From positions 19,184 through 83,183 of the forward strand of contig CAZQQX010000003.1 of assembly GCA_964595565.1 (NCBI GenBank): a stretch of DNA of 64,000 nucleotides, written 5' to 3'. The position numbers and the translations under genes were made by a program. This DNA is from JAQVEM01 sp964595565. Lineage in GTDB: Bacteria > Actinomycetota > Humimicrobiia > Humimicrobiales > Humimicrobiaceae. Below are positions 26,323 through 34,506 of this stretch, piece by piece (the first letter of the stretch is position 1; the number at the start of each line of letters is the position of its first letter). The notes under the pieces are model-generated. The model worked only from the letters and a program-made list of their open reading frames with translations, made no database searches and was not told where the DNA came from.

Positions 26323-26727
26323 ATGTCAGGAGAGTCAATCGCCGCATATGTTAATAATATAATAACCTTTACAGTGTTTATTATTGTTTTAGCATTTATA
26401 TTCACCCTTCTTATTTTATGGTCATATTTTTTAACAGGCAGAAATCTAAAAAAAGAGGATATAGAAGATACAGAAGCAGGAAGTGGCCCCGGGTCAGATG
26501 GTTCTCCCATAATAAAAAACTATAGAAAAGACCCCTATCTCAGAAAGAATGCTTTTATACTTGTAACAGTATTTATAATTATAATCTCTTTTATATTTCT
26601 TATATTTGCTGTTTTTAATTACACTATGAACCCATCCATAAATTTAAACCTGTATTTGATCATAGGTGTGTTATTTTATCTTATATTAATGGTTATATAC
26701 CTGATAAAATCAAAAATTATAAGTTAG
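26323..26727 (+). CDS. Putative NuoA-like membrane subunit
   Basis: A 134-residue protein with three transmembrane helices: one N-terminal, then a hydrophilic loop (about 45-70), then two more. This is the topology of NuoA/Nqo7, and it is the first gene of an operon in NuoA-B-CD-H-I-J-K-N order. The NuoA loop motif with a conserved cysteine (YECG) is not present; here the loop is acidic and glycine-rich and is followed by RKDPYLRKNAFILV, which lines up with the start of the second NuoA helix. The assignment relies mainly on position and topology. It has an AAGGA ribosome binding site. Confidence 0.5.
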   Translation: MSGESIAAYVNNIITFTVFIIVLAFIFTLLILWSYFLTGRNLKKEDIEDTEAGSGPGSDGSPIIKNYRKDPYLRKNAFILVTVFIIIISFIFLIFAVFNYTMNPSINLNLYLIIGVLFYLILMVIYLIKSKIIS

Positions 26728-26739
26728 GAGATTGTGTGA

Positions 26740-27135
26740 ATGCCTTCAGCTGTTAAGAGCAATTTTAATATACTGGTTACCGGTTCTGGCTGCTGCAAAC
26801 AGGAAATATTTGCTACCCAGGGAGCTTTATATGATATCCAGAGGTTCGGGGTCAATTTTGTAAGTACTGCAGAGGAAGCAAATTTACTGGTTGTTCAGGG
26901 TTTTTATAATAAAAAAGGGTTAATAAGAGTTTTAGATATTTATGAAAGAATGGGCAGACCCGGAGGAGTAATCGCTGTTGGAAGCTGTGTGCTGGATGGA
27001 AATATATTTAATAAGGAAAGTGAATTATTAAAACTATTCAGGAGCAAAGTTAAAATAGATATGTATGTCCCTGGATGCCCTCCCAGGCCGGAGGCGTTCA
27101 TGTATGCGGTCTTAAAGTTGTTAGATAAAGTTTGA
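26740..27135 (+). CDS. NuoB-like [4Fe-4S] subunit
   Basis: A 131-residue NuoB/hydrogenase-small-subunit homologue. The four ligands of the terminal N2-type cluster are present: tandem cysteines in GSGCCKQEI, one in VGSCVLDG and one in VPGCPPRPEA. It is shorter than typical NuoB (160-220) because N- and C-terminal extensions are missing. It should sit at the junction of the peripheral and membrane arms and pass electrons from the NuoI-like subunit to the site beside the NuoD-like subunit. It starts 12 bp after the NuoA-like gene, with an AGGAG site. Confidence 0.9.
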   Translation: MPSAVKSNFNILVTGSGCCKQEIFATQGALYDIQRFGVNFVSTAEEANLLVVQGFYNKKGLIRVLDIYERMGRPGGVIAVGSCVLDGNIFNKESELLKLFRSKVKIDMYVPGCPPRPEAFMYAVLKLLDKV

Positions 27136-27182
27136 ATATGTGGTTATGGTGATAAATAAAAAACTTTAATAAATCTAAATAA

Positions 27183-28676
27183 ATGTTTGATGATATATAC
27201 AATAAAATCTATCCTTCCACAAAATCTGTATTTATGGAAGAAGCCGGTAGAAATATAGAGTTTATCCTGAAGGATAGGATAAATAGTATTTGTAAATCAG
27301 GATTGGATCTTTTGATTGAAGTTCCGCAGGAAAATATTTATGAAGTGCTAAAGGAATTAAAAGAAAATCCCCAGTTAAATATAAATAGTTTTCAGAATAT
27401 AAATACTTATAAGAGTAACGGTAAAAATTTTCTATTTATAAATTTAAAATCAACGGCCGGGGGTTTTTCTGTATTGCTGAGAATAGAAATGCTGCCTGAA
27501 GAGCCGGAAAGAAATTATTACCAGATCATAGATATTTTGAAGGGGTTTTATAGGGCAGCCGGGTTTTATCAGCGTAGAGACAAATCAGTTCCTGTTGATA
27601 TTAAAATTCCTCCGGGGATACTGGATGGACTGGATTGCTTTGATGTGGATATTTATGCCGAAGATGATGTAGTAAGAGAAGCTTATATAAATATAGATAT
27701 AAGCGGGGTTCTGGGCAGCCAGTATTATAAAAATATGGAAATTTTTAATCTTATAGCCTATATAAGCAGATTTGACTGGAAGGCAGGAATATTCCCCGAA
27801 ATATGCCTTTGCAGTGCTTTTGAAGAACTATTACAGTTGAAAGTGACGGAAAGAACCCGGTATATCAGGATACTAATTGGCGAGCTATACAGGATATCCA
27901 ATCATATTTATCTTGTCTCAAACATCTGCAATATTTTACAGTACGATATTGCCTATAATCTATCCCTTCTGGAAAGAGAAAGGGTTTTAAGGCTTATTGA
28001 AACGGTTACCGGCTCGAGGGTCGCACCAAATTTTATAAGAATAGGAGGGGTAAGACAGGATATAAACGAAGAGGTTTTACTTGAGGTAAGAAGGAGCCTC
28101 CCGGTTTTATATGAAAATATAAAAAAAATTGAAAAAATGATGGTCAATGATTTAATGATAATTGAACGATTGAAGGACGTTGGTGTTATTATTAAAGAAG
28201 ATGCTCTGGAGTACGGGTTAACCGGGCCAAATCTAAGAGCTTCGGGTATCAGGTTTGATTCACGAAAGGATGAAAACTATGTCTCTTACAGAGATTTATC
28301 ATTCACCATACCTGCGGGAAGAACGGGGGATTGCCTTGACAGAGTTTTAGTAAGATTTGCTGAAACGTATCAATCATTAAGGCTGTTAAATCAGATCATG
28401 AAAAAATTTCCCCGTGGAGATTATATAAAGAAAATAAATCTCTCAAATCTGGAGTTTCAGCCGGGGAGTATTTCGTATGGTGTCGAGTGCCCGCATGGCC
28501 TGTTCAAAATTTATATGGAGGTTGAGAAGAGGAATATAAAGTCTCTTATAATAATGGGCCCGTCGCTTAATAGCCTTATTCTGGGCGAGCGGGTACTAAG
28601 GGGCAGTAAAATAGAAGATATTGATTTGATTTTGATGAGCATGGATATTAGCCCCGGGGAGATAATGGGTACATAA
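27183..28676 (+). CDS. Fused NuoC/NuoD-like subunit, highly divergent
   Basis: A 497-residue fusion: a NuoC-like part (about 1-130) and a NuoD-like part (about 140-497). NuoD features that remain include AFEELLQL, YIRILIGELYRISNHI, IRIGGVRQDI, GLTGPNLRASGI and RTGDCLDRVLVR. The HPSTHG motif that carries the quinone-site histidine is replaced by IPPGILDG, and no hydrogenase CxxC motifs are present: the local EICLCS has only one residue between cysteines, and the C-terminus lacks DPCxxC. So it is neither a normal quinone-reducing NuoD nor a NiFe-hydrogenase. The electron acceptor is unknown. No strong ribosome binding site is visible before ATG 27183. Confidence 0.85.
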   Translation: MFDDIYNKIYPSTKSVFMEEAGRNIEFILKDRINSICKSGLDLLIEVPQENIYEVLKELKENPQLNINSFQNINTYKSNGKNFLFINLKSTAGGFSVLLRIEMLPEEPERNYYQIIDILKGFYRAAGFYQRRDKSVPVDIKIPPGILDGLDCFDVDIYAEDDVVREAYINIDISGVLGSQYYKNMEIFNLIAYISRFDWKAGIFPEICLCSAFEELLQLKVTERTRYIRILIGELYRISNHIYLVSNICNILQYDIAYNLSLLERERVLRLIETVTGSRVAPNFIRIGGVRQDINEEVLLEVRRSLPVLYENIKKIEKMMVNDLMIIERLKDVGVIIKEDALEYGLTGPNLRASGIRFDSRKDENYVSYRDLSFTIPAGRTGDCLDRVLVRFAETYQSLRLLNQIMKKFPRGDYIKKINLSNLEFQPGSISYGVECPHGLFKIYMEVEKRNIKSLIIMGPSLNSLILGERVLRGSKIEDIDLILMSMDISPGEIMGT

Positions 28677-28689
28677 AAAGAGGAAGATA

Positions 28690-29631
28690 ATGCTACTTAT
28701 ATTGAAAAAAATATTCTACATACTCCTGCTGCTGGCGGTAAATTTGTATATATGTGATTATGCAGGCAATAAAATTACAGCCCGTATGGAATTGAGAAGG
28801 GGTTACAGGATAACCAGACTGGCAAGCAGCGGGTTCCCCGTAGTTAGGTTCATAAAAGATTTATCCTCCGGAAACAAAATAAATATATGGACATTCTATA
28901 TTTTTATATTTTCTTTTTTAATGTGGAGCGTAGTTCCCATAACTGCCGGTTTGGTTTTAATTGACGAAGAATACAGCCTTTTTATCGCTGTGGTTTTTTA
29001 TATTACTCTTCTAATAATGCTGGTCCTTAATTCAAGCCGGTCTAATTATACCGGAGTGTTTAGTGAAAATTGTAAGAAGCTGTTAATGGTGTTTTCTTTT
29101 ATTGCCCCTGTTTTACTGAGTATTTTAAGCATAATTTTATTAAATAAAACATTAAGCCTGAAAGAGATCGTTAATTACCAGCATAATTACTGGAATGTAG
29201 TGCTGCAGCCTCTGGGATTTATAATCTTTTTTATTTCAATGTTTTTCCAGTTAAAGCTTCTGGGTATAATCAAAAAGAGTTATGTATCAACAGGAGTCTA
29301 TGGTGGTAAAGAAGGGAAGGGGCTGGAGAAAATAATTGAGAGGCTTTCTATTTATATGATTATTTTTTTCTTAATTATAATTTTAAATGTGTTATATCTG
29401 GGCGGCTGGCAGAATTTCTATATTATAAGAGGGGAAATAATGGTTGCTTTTAAATTTTATTTAATTTTTGTTATTTTATTATTTATGGATAAGATAACCG
29501 GAAGAATAGATAATTATAAACTTATGGTGAGGATTAACTGGAAGTTTCTGATTCCGGCTTCTGTGGTTAATTTTTTAATTACTCTTGGATTTTTTGTAGC
29601 GAGGGATGTATATAATTTAGTATTATTCTAA
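28690..29631 (+). CDS. NuoH-like membrane subunit, divergent
   Basis: A 313-residue protein with about eight transmembrane helices. Residual NuoH features are the N-terminal ITARMELRRGYR (NuoH: KITARMQ-RRGP) and LYLGGW in the C-terminal third. The glutamate-rich loop and KE motif normally following the second helix are largely absent, with FIKDLSSGNKINI in that place. NuoH forms the base of the quinone chamber, so its divergence fits the altered NuoD-like site. It starts 14 bp after the CD gene. Confidence 0.75.
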   Translation: MLLILKKIFYILLLLAVNLYICDYAGNKITARMELRRGYRITRLASSGFPVVRFIKDLSSGNKINIWTFYIFIFSFLMWSVVPITAGLVLIDEEYSLFIAVVFYITLLIMLVLNSSRSNYTGVFSENCKKLLMVFSFIAPVLLSILSIILLNKTLSLKEIVNYQHNYWNVVLQPLGFIIFFISMFFQLKLLGIIKKSYVSTGVYGGKEGKGLEKIIERLSIYMIIFFLIIILNVLYLGGWQNFYIIRGEIMVAFKFYLIFVILLFMDKITGRIDNYKLMVRINWKFLIPASVVNFLITLGFFVARDVYNLVLF

Positions 29632-29642
29632 TTGTTTTTAAG

Positions 29643-30065
29643 ATGCTGAGATTTATAAAAAACTTTTTTATTGTTTTAGGGAATTTGTTCAGGAAACCCA
29701 GAACAGTTGTTTACCCCAAGGAAAGAATAATAATCCCGGAGAGTAGCAGAGGGGTGCTTCATCTTAAACTGGATCCCGATACTATGGAGGTTATTTGCAG
29801 TGGGTGCGGGTTGTGCAGTATAATCTGTCCACAGAACTGTATAGAAGTAAAAAAGAAAGTTGAAGAAAACAGTAAAGAAGTTCTTGATGATTTTTCCCTT
29901 GATTTAAGTAAATGTATTTTTTGTGGAAATTGTGTTGAATTCTGTGAAATGAATGCTATCACTATGTCTTATCAATATCAGCTGGCAGGGCCAAAAAAGG
30001 AAAACTTAATTTTAGGAAAGAGCGATTTAATAAAACCATCGGGAAAGATAAGAGATTTCTGGTAA
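29643..30065 (+). CDS. NuoI-like 2x[4Fe-4S] ferredoxin subunit
   Basis: A 140-residue protein with two full cluster motifs, CSGCGLCSIICPQNC and CIFCGNCVEFCEMNA. An N-terminal amphipathic stretch (about 1-18) could attach it to the membrane arm, as in NuoI/EchF. As there are no NuoE, NuoF or NuoG genes in the operon, this subunit is the likely entry point for electrons, presumably from reduced ferredoxin. That is inference from gene content. It lies 12 bp after the NuoH-like gene. Confidence 0.9.
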   Translation: MLRFIKNFFIVLGNLFRKPRTVVYPKERIIIPESSRGVLHLKLDPDTMEVICSGCGLCSIICPQNCIEVKKKVEENSKEVLDDFSLDLSKCIFCGNCVEFCEMNAITMSYQYQLAGPKKENLILGKSDLIKPSGKIRDFW

Positions 30066-30071
30066 TTAAAA

Positions 30072-30623
30072 ATGTCATACGCAAGCCAATTGACAATAGC
30101 AGTAATGAACTATATCAGTATTCTGGGATTACTGATATCCGGTTTATGTTCAATTCTTGTAATTGATAAGAAAAGAAAGCTGTTATTTTTATTTTTGGTC
30201 CTTTTTTTTGCCGGGGTTTTAAGTTTTGTTTACTATTCCGGAGTTTTATTTTTTCTAATTGGTATAATAGCTGCATTCTTTTTCCTGTTGTTGTATTTAT
30301 TTGTTCTGCAGATAGAAGTTTTTGGGAGTCCGGAATATCCCGAAATTACAGATAGCCCGGGAGGTTTAATTAAAAATAAAATATTAAATATAATAATATC
30401 AATTTTTTTCTGCGCGGCTGCCGGTTACCCTGTATACAGGTACACAGATAGGTTTTTAAAAGGAGTTAAGATGGCAGAAGAAAGCGGCGCCGTACCTATA
30501 GTTGGCTGGGGCGATATAAGCGGCCAACTATTTACGGAGTATAGTTTACTCTTAATAATTATAACCGTATCGTTGTTTCTGTCCTTTCTATGGGCTATGG
30601 CAATCGTGGTGAGGAAAAAATGA
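30072..30623 (+). CDS. NuoJ-like membrane subunit
   Basis: A 183-residue protein with five predicted transmembrane helices, the number expected for NuoJ. The first 90 residues (long helices with an FFFLLLYLFVLQIEVFG segment) resemble the NuoJ core; a soluble loop and final helix follow. Sequence similarity is weak, and assignment is supported by its place between NuoI- and NuoK-like genes. It overlaps the next start as ATGA. Confidence 0.7.
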   Translation: MSYASQLTIAVMNYISILGLLISGLCSILVIDKKRKLLFLFLVLFFAGVLSFVYYSGVLFFLIGIIAAFFFLLLYLFVLQIEVFGSPEYPEITDSPGGLIKNKILNIIISIFFCAAAGYPVYRYTDRFLKGVKMAEESGAVPIVGWGDISGQLFTEYSLLLIIITVSLFLSFLWAMAIVVRKK

Positions 30624-30961
30624 GTTTTCAGTTAATAATATATGCTAATCTTTTGCTTTTACTGATAGGTATATTTGGTATCCTGTACAGTAAAGATATT
30701 GTGTCTATCTTTGTATCAATGCAGCTGATAATAATATCCGGAGTAATGAATTTTTTAGTTTTTTCACAATTTTTATACCAGCGTTCTTTATGGGATAAAA
30801 TATTTATTATTCTCGGTGTCACGATAATATACTTTGTTATGTTCTGTCTTGTTTATTACCTTTATTTAAATAAAGATGAACTGAGCAGAGAGACACTTTA
30901 TAATAATTTTAAGTTTTTTAAAATTAAAAAAAGCGACTGGTGGGGAGAGGATAATATATAA
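30620..30961 (+). CDS. NuoK-like membrane subunit
   Basis: A 113-residue protein with three transmembrane helices and a 30-residue charged tail, matching NuoK/MrpC topology. Motifs are LLLLIGIFGILYSKDIVSIFVSMQLIIISGVMNF-like helices in which NuoK normally has two membrane glutamates; here neither clear glutamate is seen in the helices. The start is ATG 30620 with GAGGAAA upstream and a 4-bp overlap (ATGA) with the NuoJ-like stop; an in-frame ATG at 30590 has no ribosome binding site. Confidence 0.75.
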   Translation: MSFQLIIYANLLLLLIGIFGILYSKDIVSIFVSMQLIIISGVMNFLVFSQFLYQRSLWDKIFIILGVTIIYFVMFCLVYYLYLNKDELSRETLYNNFKFFKIKKSDWWGEDNI

Positions 30962-30964
30962 AAT

Positions 30965-32458
30965 ATGAATTTTCTATTTCATCTCAGTGAAAGGGTAAAT
31001 CCTTTTCAGAGTATAATTATTTTGTCTGCCGCTGTTCTTATTTCATCTTTTTTTGCGCTTTCTAAAAGTAAAGCAGTAAAAAAGTTTCTCATAGTCCTGG
31101 TTTCGATTTCTTTGATAATTGCTTTTTATCTCAATATTTATAGCTATCTTTCTATGGGCAGTTTTTCCAGTTTCCTGATTTTTTTTGAGAATATACAGAT
31201 GATAGAGATCGGAATTATAATATTTAGTGCCATAAGTGTGCTATATTTTATCTCTGCTTACCATGTTGATGACGAAAACTTCAGTAAAATACTCATTATT
31301 TTTTTATTTTCTGTAATCTGTGGAGCTTTTGTAATTTTGAGTAAAAACTTTATTCTTATGTTTGTAAGCATTTCTGTATTTATATTAAGCATATTCCAAT
31401 TGATATCCGCTACTAACTCCGGGGTTGATAAAATCAGTCTGCATGTATTTGAATTTTTTTTAAGGCCGGTGCTGGCAATTATTTTATTTTTCTTCGGGTT
31501 CTCGCTGCTGTATGGTGTTACTGATTTTAAAGATTTTAATCAAATTTTACAGTCTGAATATATGTCTGACGCTCTGGTTATTTTAACCCTGATTATTTTT
31601 GGAATTGCTCTTTATCTGTATTTTTTCTTATTTCCTTTCCAGGGTCCATACATGCGGATGATAAAGAAGGGCAGCTTCTCCACTGCCAGTGTAATATGGT
31701 TTTTTTATTTTCCGGTTGGAGTTTTTACCCTGATTAACACGGGGAGCTTATTTCTTTTTTTTATAGAAAGAAATAATACATTTCTGCCTGTGCTTTTAAT
31801 AATCATCACCTATTTCTGTATGCTGGCAGCCAATATAGGAGCGGTTAAGACCGGGAGCGTAAGAAGAATAATGTCGTTTTTGTTTTTATTTTTTATGAGT
31901 ATTTTTTTGCTTAATATTTCAATGTATTCAACAGGAATTATAGACAGAGGTTCTATGGATTTATTCAATCTTGTAAATATTTTTATAATATTATTCAGCT
32001 TTATGCCTCTGTGCAGCATATTTAATAATATTGAAAAGAATACCGGGGCAGACAATATAAATAATGTAATTGGCCTGGGGAGAATTAATATATATGCAGG
32101 TATAAATATTATAGTGATATTTTTATCCTGGTTTGGATTCCTTTATTATATAGAACCGGTTAGAGCATATCTTGACAGGGTGGATTTTCTAAAAATGGGT
32201 GCGGCCAGTAGCATGGTGCTGGTGGCTATGGTGACGGGTTTTATATTTTTTTCGGTAAATATTTTTAGGATTCTGGGGAAAATCTTTAACAGGCCCTCAG
32301 GAGGGGAAGCAGGGAAAGTTTTGTTTACAGGGTCTCTGTATGCATATATCACTTTTTTTTCAGTTATTACTTTACTGGGCATTGTAACAATACTGCTGGT
32401 AATACTGGATATTGATATTGTGTTTCTTGATTTTAAGATAACAGGATTTAATTTTTAA
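30965..32458 (+). CDS. Single antiporter-like (NuoL/M/N) subunit, divergent
   Basis: A 497-residue protein with about fourteen transmembrane helices. The stretch LFPFQGPYMRMIKKGSFSTASVIWFFYFPVG aligns with the PFHxWLPDxYEGAPTPV region of antiporter subunits, but the usual proline-lysine of the following helix is replaced by phenylalanine-proline, and the histidine and tryptophan are missing. It is the only such subunit in the operon; a complete complex I has three. Proton pumping at this subunit is doubtful from sequence alone. It has a GAGAGG site upstream. Confidence 0.75.
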   Translation: MNFLFHLSERVNPFQSIIILSAAVLISSFFALSKSKAVKKFLIVLVSISLIIAFYLNIYSYLSMGSFSSFLIFFENIQMIEIGIIIFSAISVLYFISAYHVDDENFSKILIIFLFSVICGAFVILSKNFILMFVSISVFILSIFQLISATNSGVDKISLHVFEFFLRPVLAIILFFFGFSLLYGVTDFKDFNQILQSEYMSDALVILTLIIFGIALYLYFFLFPFQGPYMRMIKKGSFSTASVIWFFYFPVGVFTLINTGSLFLFFIERNNTFLPVLLIIITYFCMLAANIGAVKTGSVRRIMSFLFLFFMSIFLLNISMYSTGIIDRGSMDLFNLVNIFIILFSFMPLCSIFNNIEKNTGADNINNVIGLGRINIYAGINIIVIFLSWFGFLYYIEPVRAYLDRVDFLKMGAASSMVLVAMVTGFIFFSVNIFRILGKIFNRPSGGEAGKVLFTGSLYAYITFFSVITLLGIVTILLVILDIDIVFLDFKITGFNF

Positions 32459-32488
32459 GATTTTTTATTCTTTTACTTCTTTGGAACC

Positions 32489-33271
32489 TTGGAAGAGCTT
32501 GAAGAAAACAAAAAAAGATTCAGTATAGGGCATTTTCTAATTATAATATTATTTCTTATAATAGTAATTGCTATTATTATAAGCATAAAAAATTTTTCTT
32601 TTAAAGAGGAATACAGACCACCCACCGCACTTGTGGAAGAACTACCAAGATTTAGATTAATAGATATGGATAATACGGGTATATCCGGAGATGAGGATAG
32701 TGACAGCATAAATGACCAGAAGGATATTTTGCTCGGCGCGAAAAAACAGCTTGAGACGCCCGCCAGAAATATCTATCTGGAGGAGAACGAGCCAAACTAT
32801 TATGAAAATGGGGACCCGCCGGAAAATCTGGCAATAGCTGGAGATATTATAGCCAGGGCTTTTATGGAAGCGGGTTTTGATTTAAGGAAACTTGTTTATG
32901 AGGATATAGAGGAGAACTTTGACTTTTATCCATTGAAAGAAATATGGGGGCAGTCTGTATGTGACCCGAATATTGATTACCGTAGGATTCAGAACCTGGA
33001 GATTTTTTTTAGCAGGAACGCGAAGCCTCTTGATATTTTATTTGACCCTTCTGAAGTTGATAACCTGAATCAGTGGCTCCCCGGAGACGTGATTTTTCTG
33101 GATATGGATGGGGACGGATTCACTGACAATGCCGGAATTATTTCAGACAGCACAACCAGGGAAGGAATTCCTAAAGTTATATATAACTATATTGACCCGG
33201 GCTATACAGCCGAGGAAGATATTTTAGGTGAAAAAATAATAACCGGACACTATAGATTTCCGGACAGCTAA
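32489..33271 (+). CDS. Membrane-anchored DUF1287 protein
   Basis: 260 residues: a short cytoplasmic N-terminus, a transmembrane helix (about 14-33), an acidic calcium-binding-like stretch (DMDNTGISGDEDSDSIND) and a DUF1287 domain (about 115-258). The domain shows GDIIARAFMEAGFDLRKL, DPNIDYRRIQNLEIFF, WLPGDVIFLD and a final GHYRFP, as in the YijF-type DUF1287 proteins thought to have an NlpC/P60-like fold. No catalytic triad can be assigned with confidence. The start is TTG 32489, 30 bp after the NuoN-like stop and in the same frame; it may belong to the same transcript. Confidence 0.8.
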   Translation: MEELEENKKRFSIGHFLIIILFLIIVIAIIISIKNFSFKEEYRPPTALVEELPRFRLIDMDNTGISGDEDSDSINDQKDILLGAKKQLETPARNIYLEENEPNYYENGDPPENLAIAGDIIARAFMEAGFDLRKLVYEDIEENFDFYPLKEIWGQSVCDPNIDYRRIQNLEIFFSRNAKPLDILFDPSEVDNLNQWLPGDVIFLDMDGDGFTDNAGIISDSTTREGIPKVIYNYIDPGYTAEEDILGEKIITGHYRFPDS

Positions 33272-33481
33272 TTAGTTAAAAAAAAGCAAATGAAACTGTT
33301 AATTTTAAATTTATTAATATTGTTTAAAGATATATTAAATTAATAAAGTATATAAAATTATAAATTAATGTATTAAAATACCTGAAAAGAAAAGTAAAGC
33401 CCCTCAGTTATTATTACGTGTTGCACGAGAGGCAGGTCATAAGGAGCAGATAGAGAAGTCGCCGGATACGTAAGGCAAAAT

Positions 33482-34501
33482 TTGTTAAAAAAATGGGATA
33501 AGATAAAAATGACCGGAAAAGGTTTTATAAAAATTTTTATAGCCCCGATCATGGGTTTTTTAATTGTTTCATCTGTATTATTTGTTTTCCCTCAAAATAT
33601 ATACGCAATTACATTAAAGGAGCTGGGAAACGCTGTTGCGAAGCTGGGTCAGGAAGAGGAGGGCTTAATAGAGGAAATAATTGCATCAGAAGCTGAAGTT
33701 GAAAATAAAAGAAATAAGATTAATTCACTTAACGATGAACTGGTAAAAATGGAGAACCAGCTGGAGGAACTCAACCGGACCAGGAAGGAGTTGATGGAAA
33801 GTATTGAGAATAAGAGGGAAGCCTTAAAAGAAGAAATAGTTTTTTCCTATAAATATGCCAATGACGATATTTCCAAACTTGTAACCAGCGCAGGGGACTT
33901 AAATGAAGTCATAAACAACATCTACCTTTTTAAGAATATAATGGAAAGATTGGCGGACAACATAGAGGCATTGCGTTTTGAGAAGGAAGAATATGAGAGA
34001 ATTGCCAGAAAATCTGAAGAAAAAAAGAAGGAAATTGAGAACATGCGAAATATAATTGTAGAGGAAGAGAAAATGTTACTGAAAAGCATAGAAGAAAATA
34101 AGATGTTACTGGAAAAGGTAAAAGGGGAAAAACAGGAAGTACAGAATCTTTTAGCCGAGATAAAAAAAAGAATAGCAAAGGTTCAACCACCCGGCCTTAC
34201 TCTGGTTGGCGAGTGGGATATGGTGGCCACAGCCTATTATGCTTTTGGAAGAGGGGGGAACGATATAAATGGTAATGGAATAACTGCAATAGGGCTGCGG
34301 GCCAGAAAGGGAATAGTGGCTGTTGACCCGCGGGTTGTGCCCCTCGGAACAAAACTATACGTACCCGGTTACGGGGAGGCCCTGGCGGCAGATACCGGGG
34401 GGTGGATAAAGGGAAACAGGGTTGACCTCTGTTTTGAATCATTTGAAGAATGTTATGGCTGGGGCAGGAGGAAAATAAAAGTATACCTGGTTGAAGATTA
34501 A
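33482..34501 (+). CDS. Secreted coiled-coil protein with C-terminal 3D (lytic-transglycosylase-like) domain
   Basis: 339 residues: a signal peptide (about 15-40, ending near NIYA), a long coiled coil (about 45-240) and a 3D domain (about 247-337) with WDMVATAYYA, GLRARKGIVAVDPRVVPLGTK, and ADTGGWIKGNRVDLCF. The three conserved aspartates that name the domain are present (VDP, ADTGG, VDLCF). 3D domains occur in MltA-like and YocH/YabE-type cell wall enzymes, and coiled-coil/3D pairings are common in Gram-positive bacteria. The start is TTG at 33482 after AAGG; ATG 33509 is possible. It probably acts on peptidoglycan. Confidence 0.85.
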   Translation: MLKKWDKIKMTGKGFIKIFIAPIMGFLIVSSVLFVFPQNIYAITLKELGNAVAKLGQEEEGLIEEIIASEAEVENKRNKINSLNDELVKMENQLEELNRTRKELMESIENKREALKEEIVFSYKYANDDISKLVTSAGDLNEVINNIYLFKNIMERLADNIEALRFEKEEYERIARKSEEKKKEIENMRNIIVEEEKMLLKSIEENKMLLEKVKGEKQEVQNLLAEIKKRIAKVQPPGLTLVGEWDMVATAYYAFGRGGNDINGNGITAIGLRARKGIVAVDPRVVPLGTKLYVPGYGEALAADTGGWIKGNRVDLCFESFEECYGWGRRKIKVYLVED

Positions 34502-34506
34502 TGTTT

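Noticed and set aside
27183..28676. Group 4 NiFe-hydrogenase large subunit
   Set aside because: EICLCS recalls the ICGICS motif but has one residue between cysteines instead of two, and the C-terminal DPCxxC is missing.
33272..33481. Possible c-di-AMP riboswitch before the 3D-domain gene
   Set aside because: Such switches often precede cell wall enzymes, but the conserved core was not found in this stretch.
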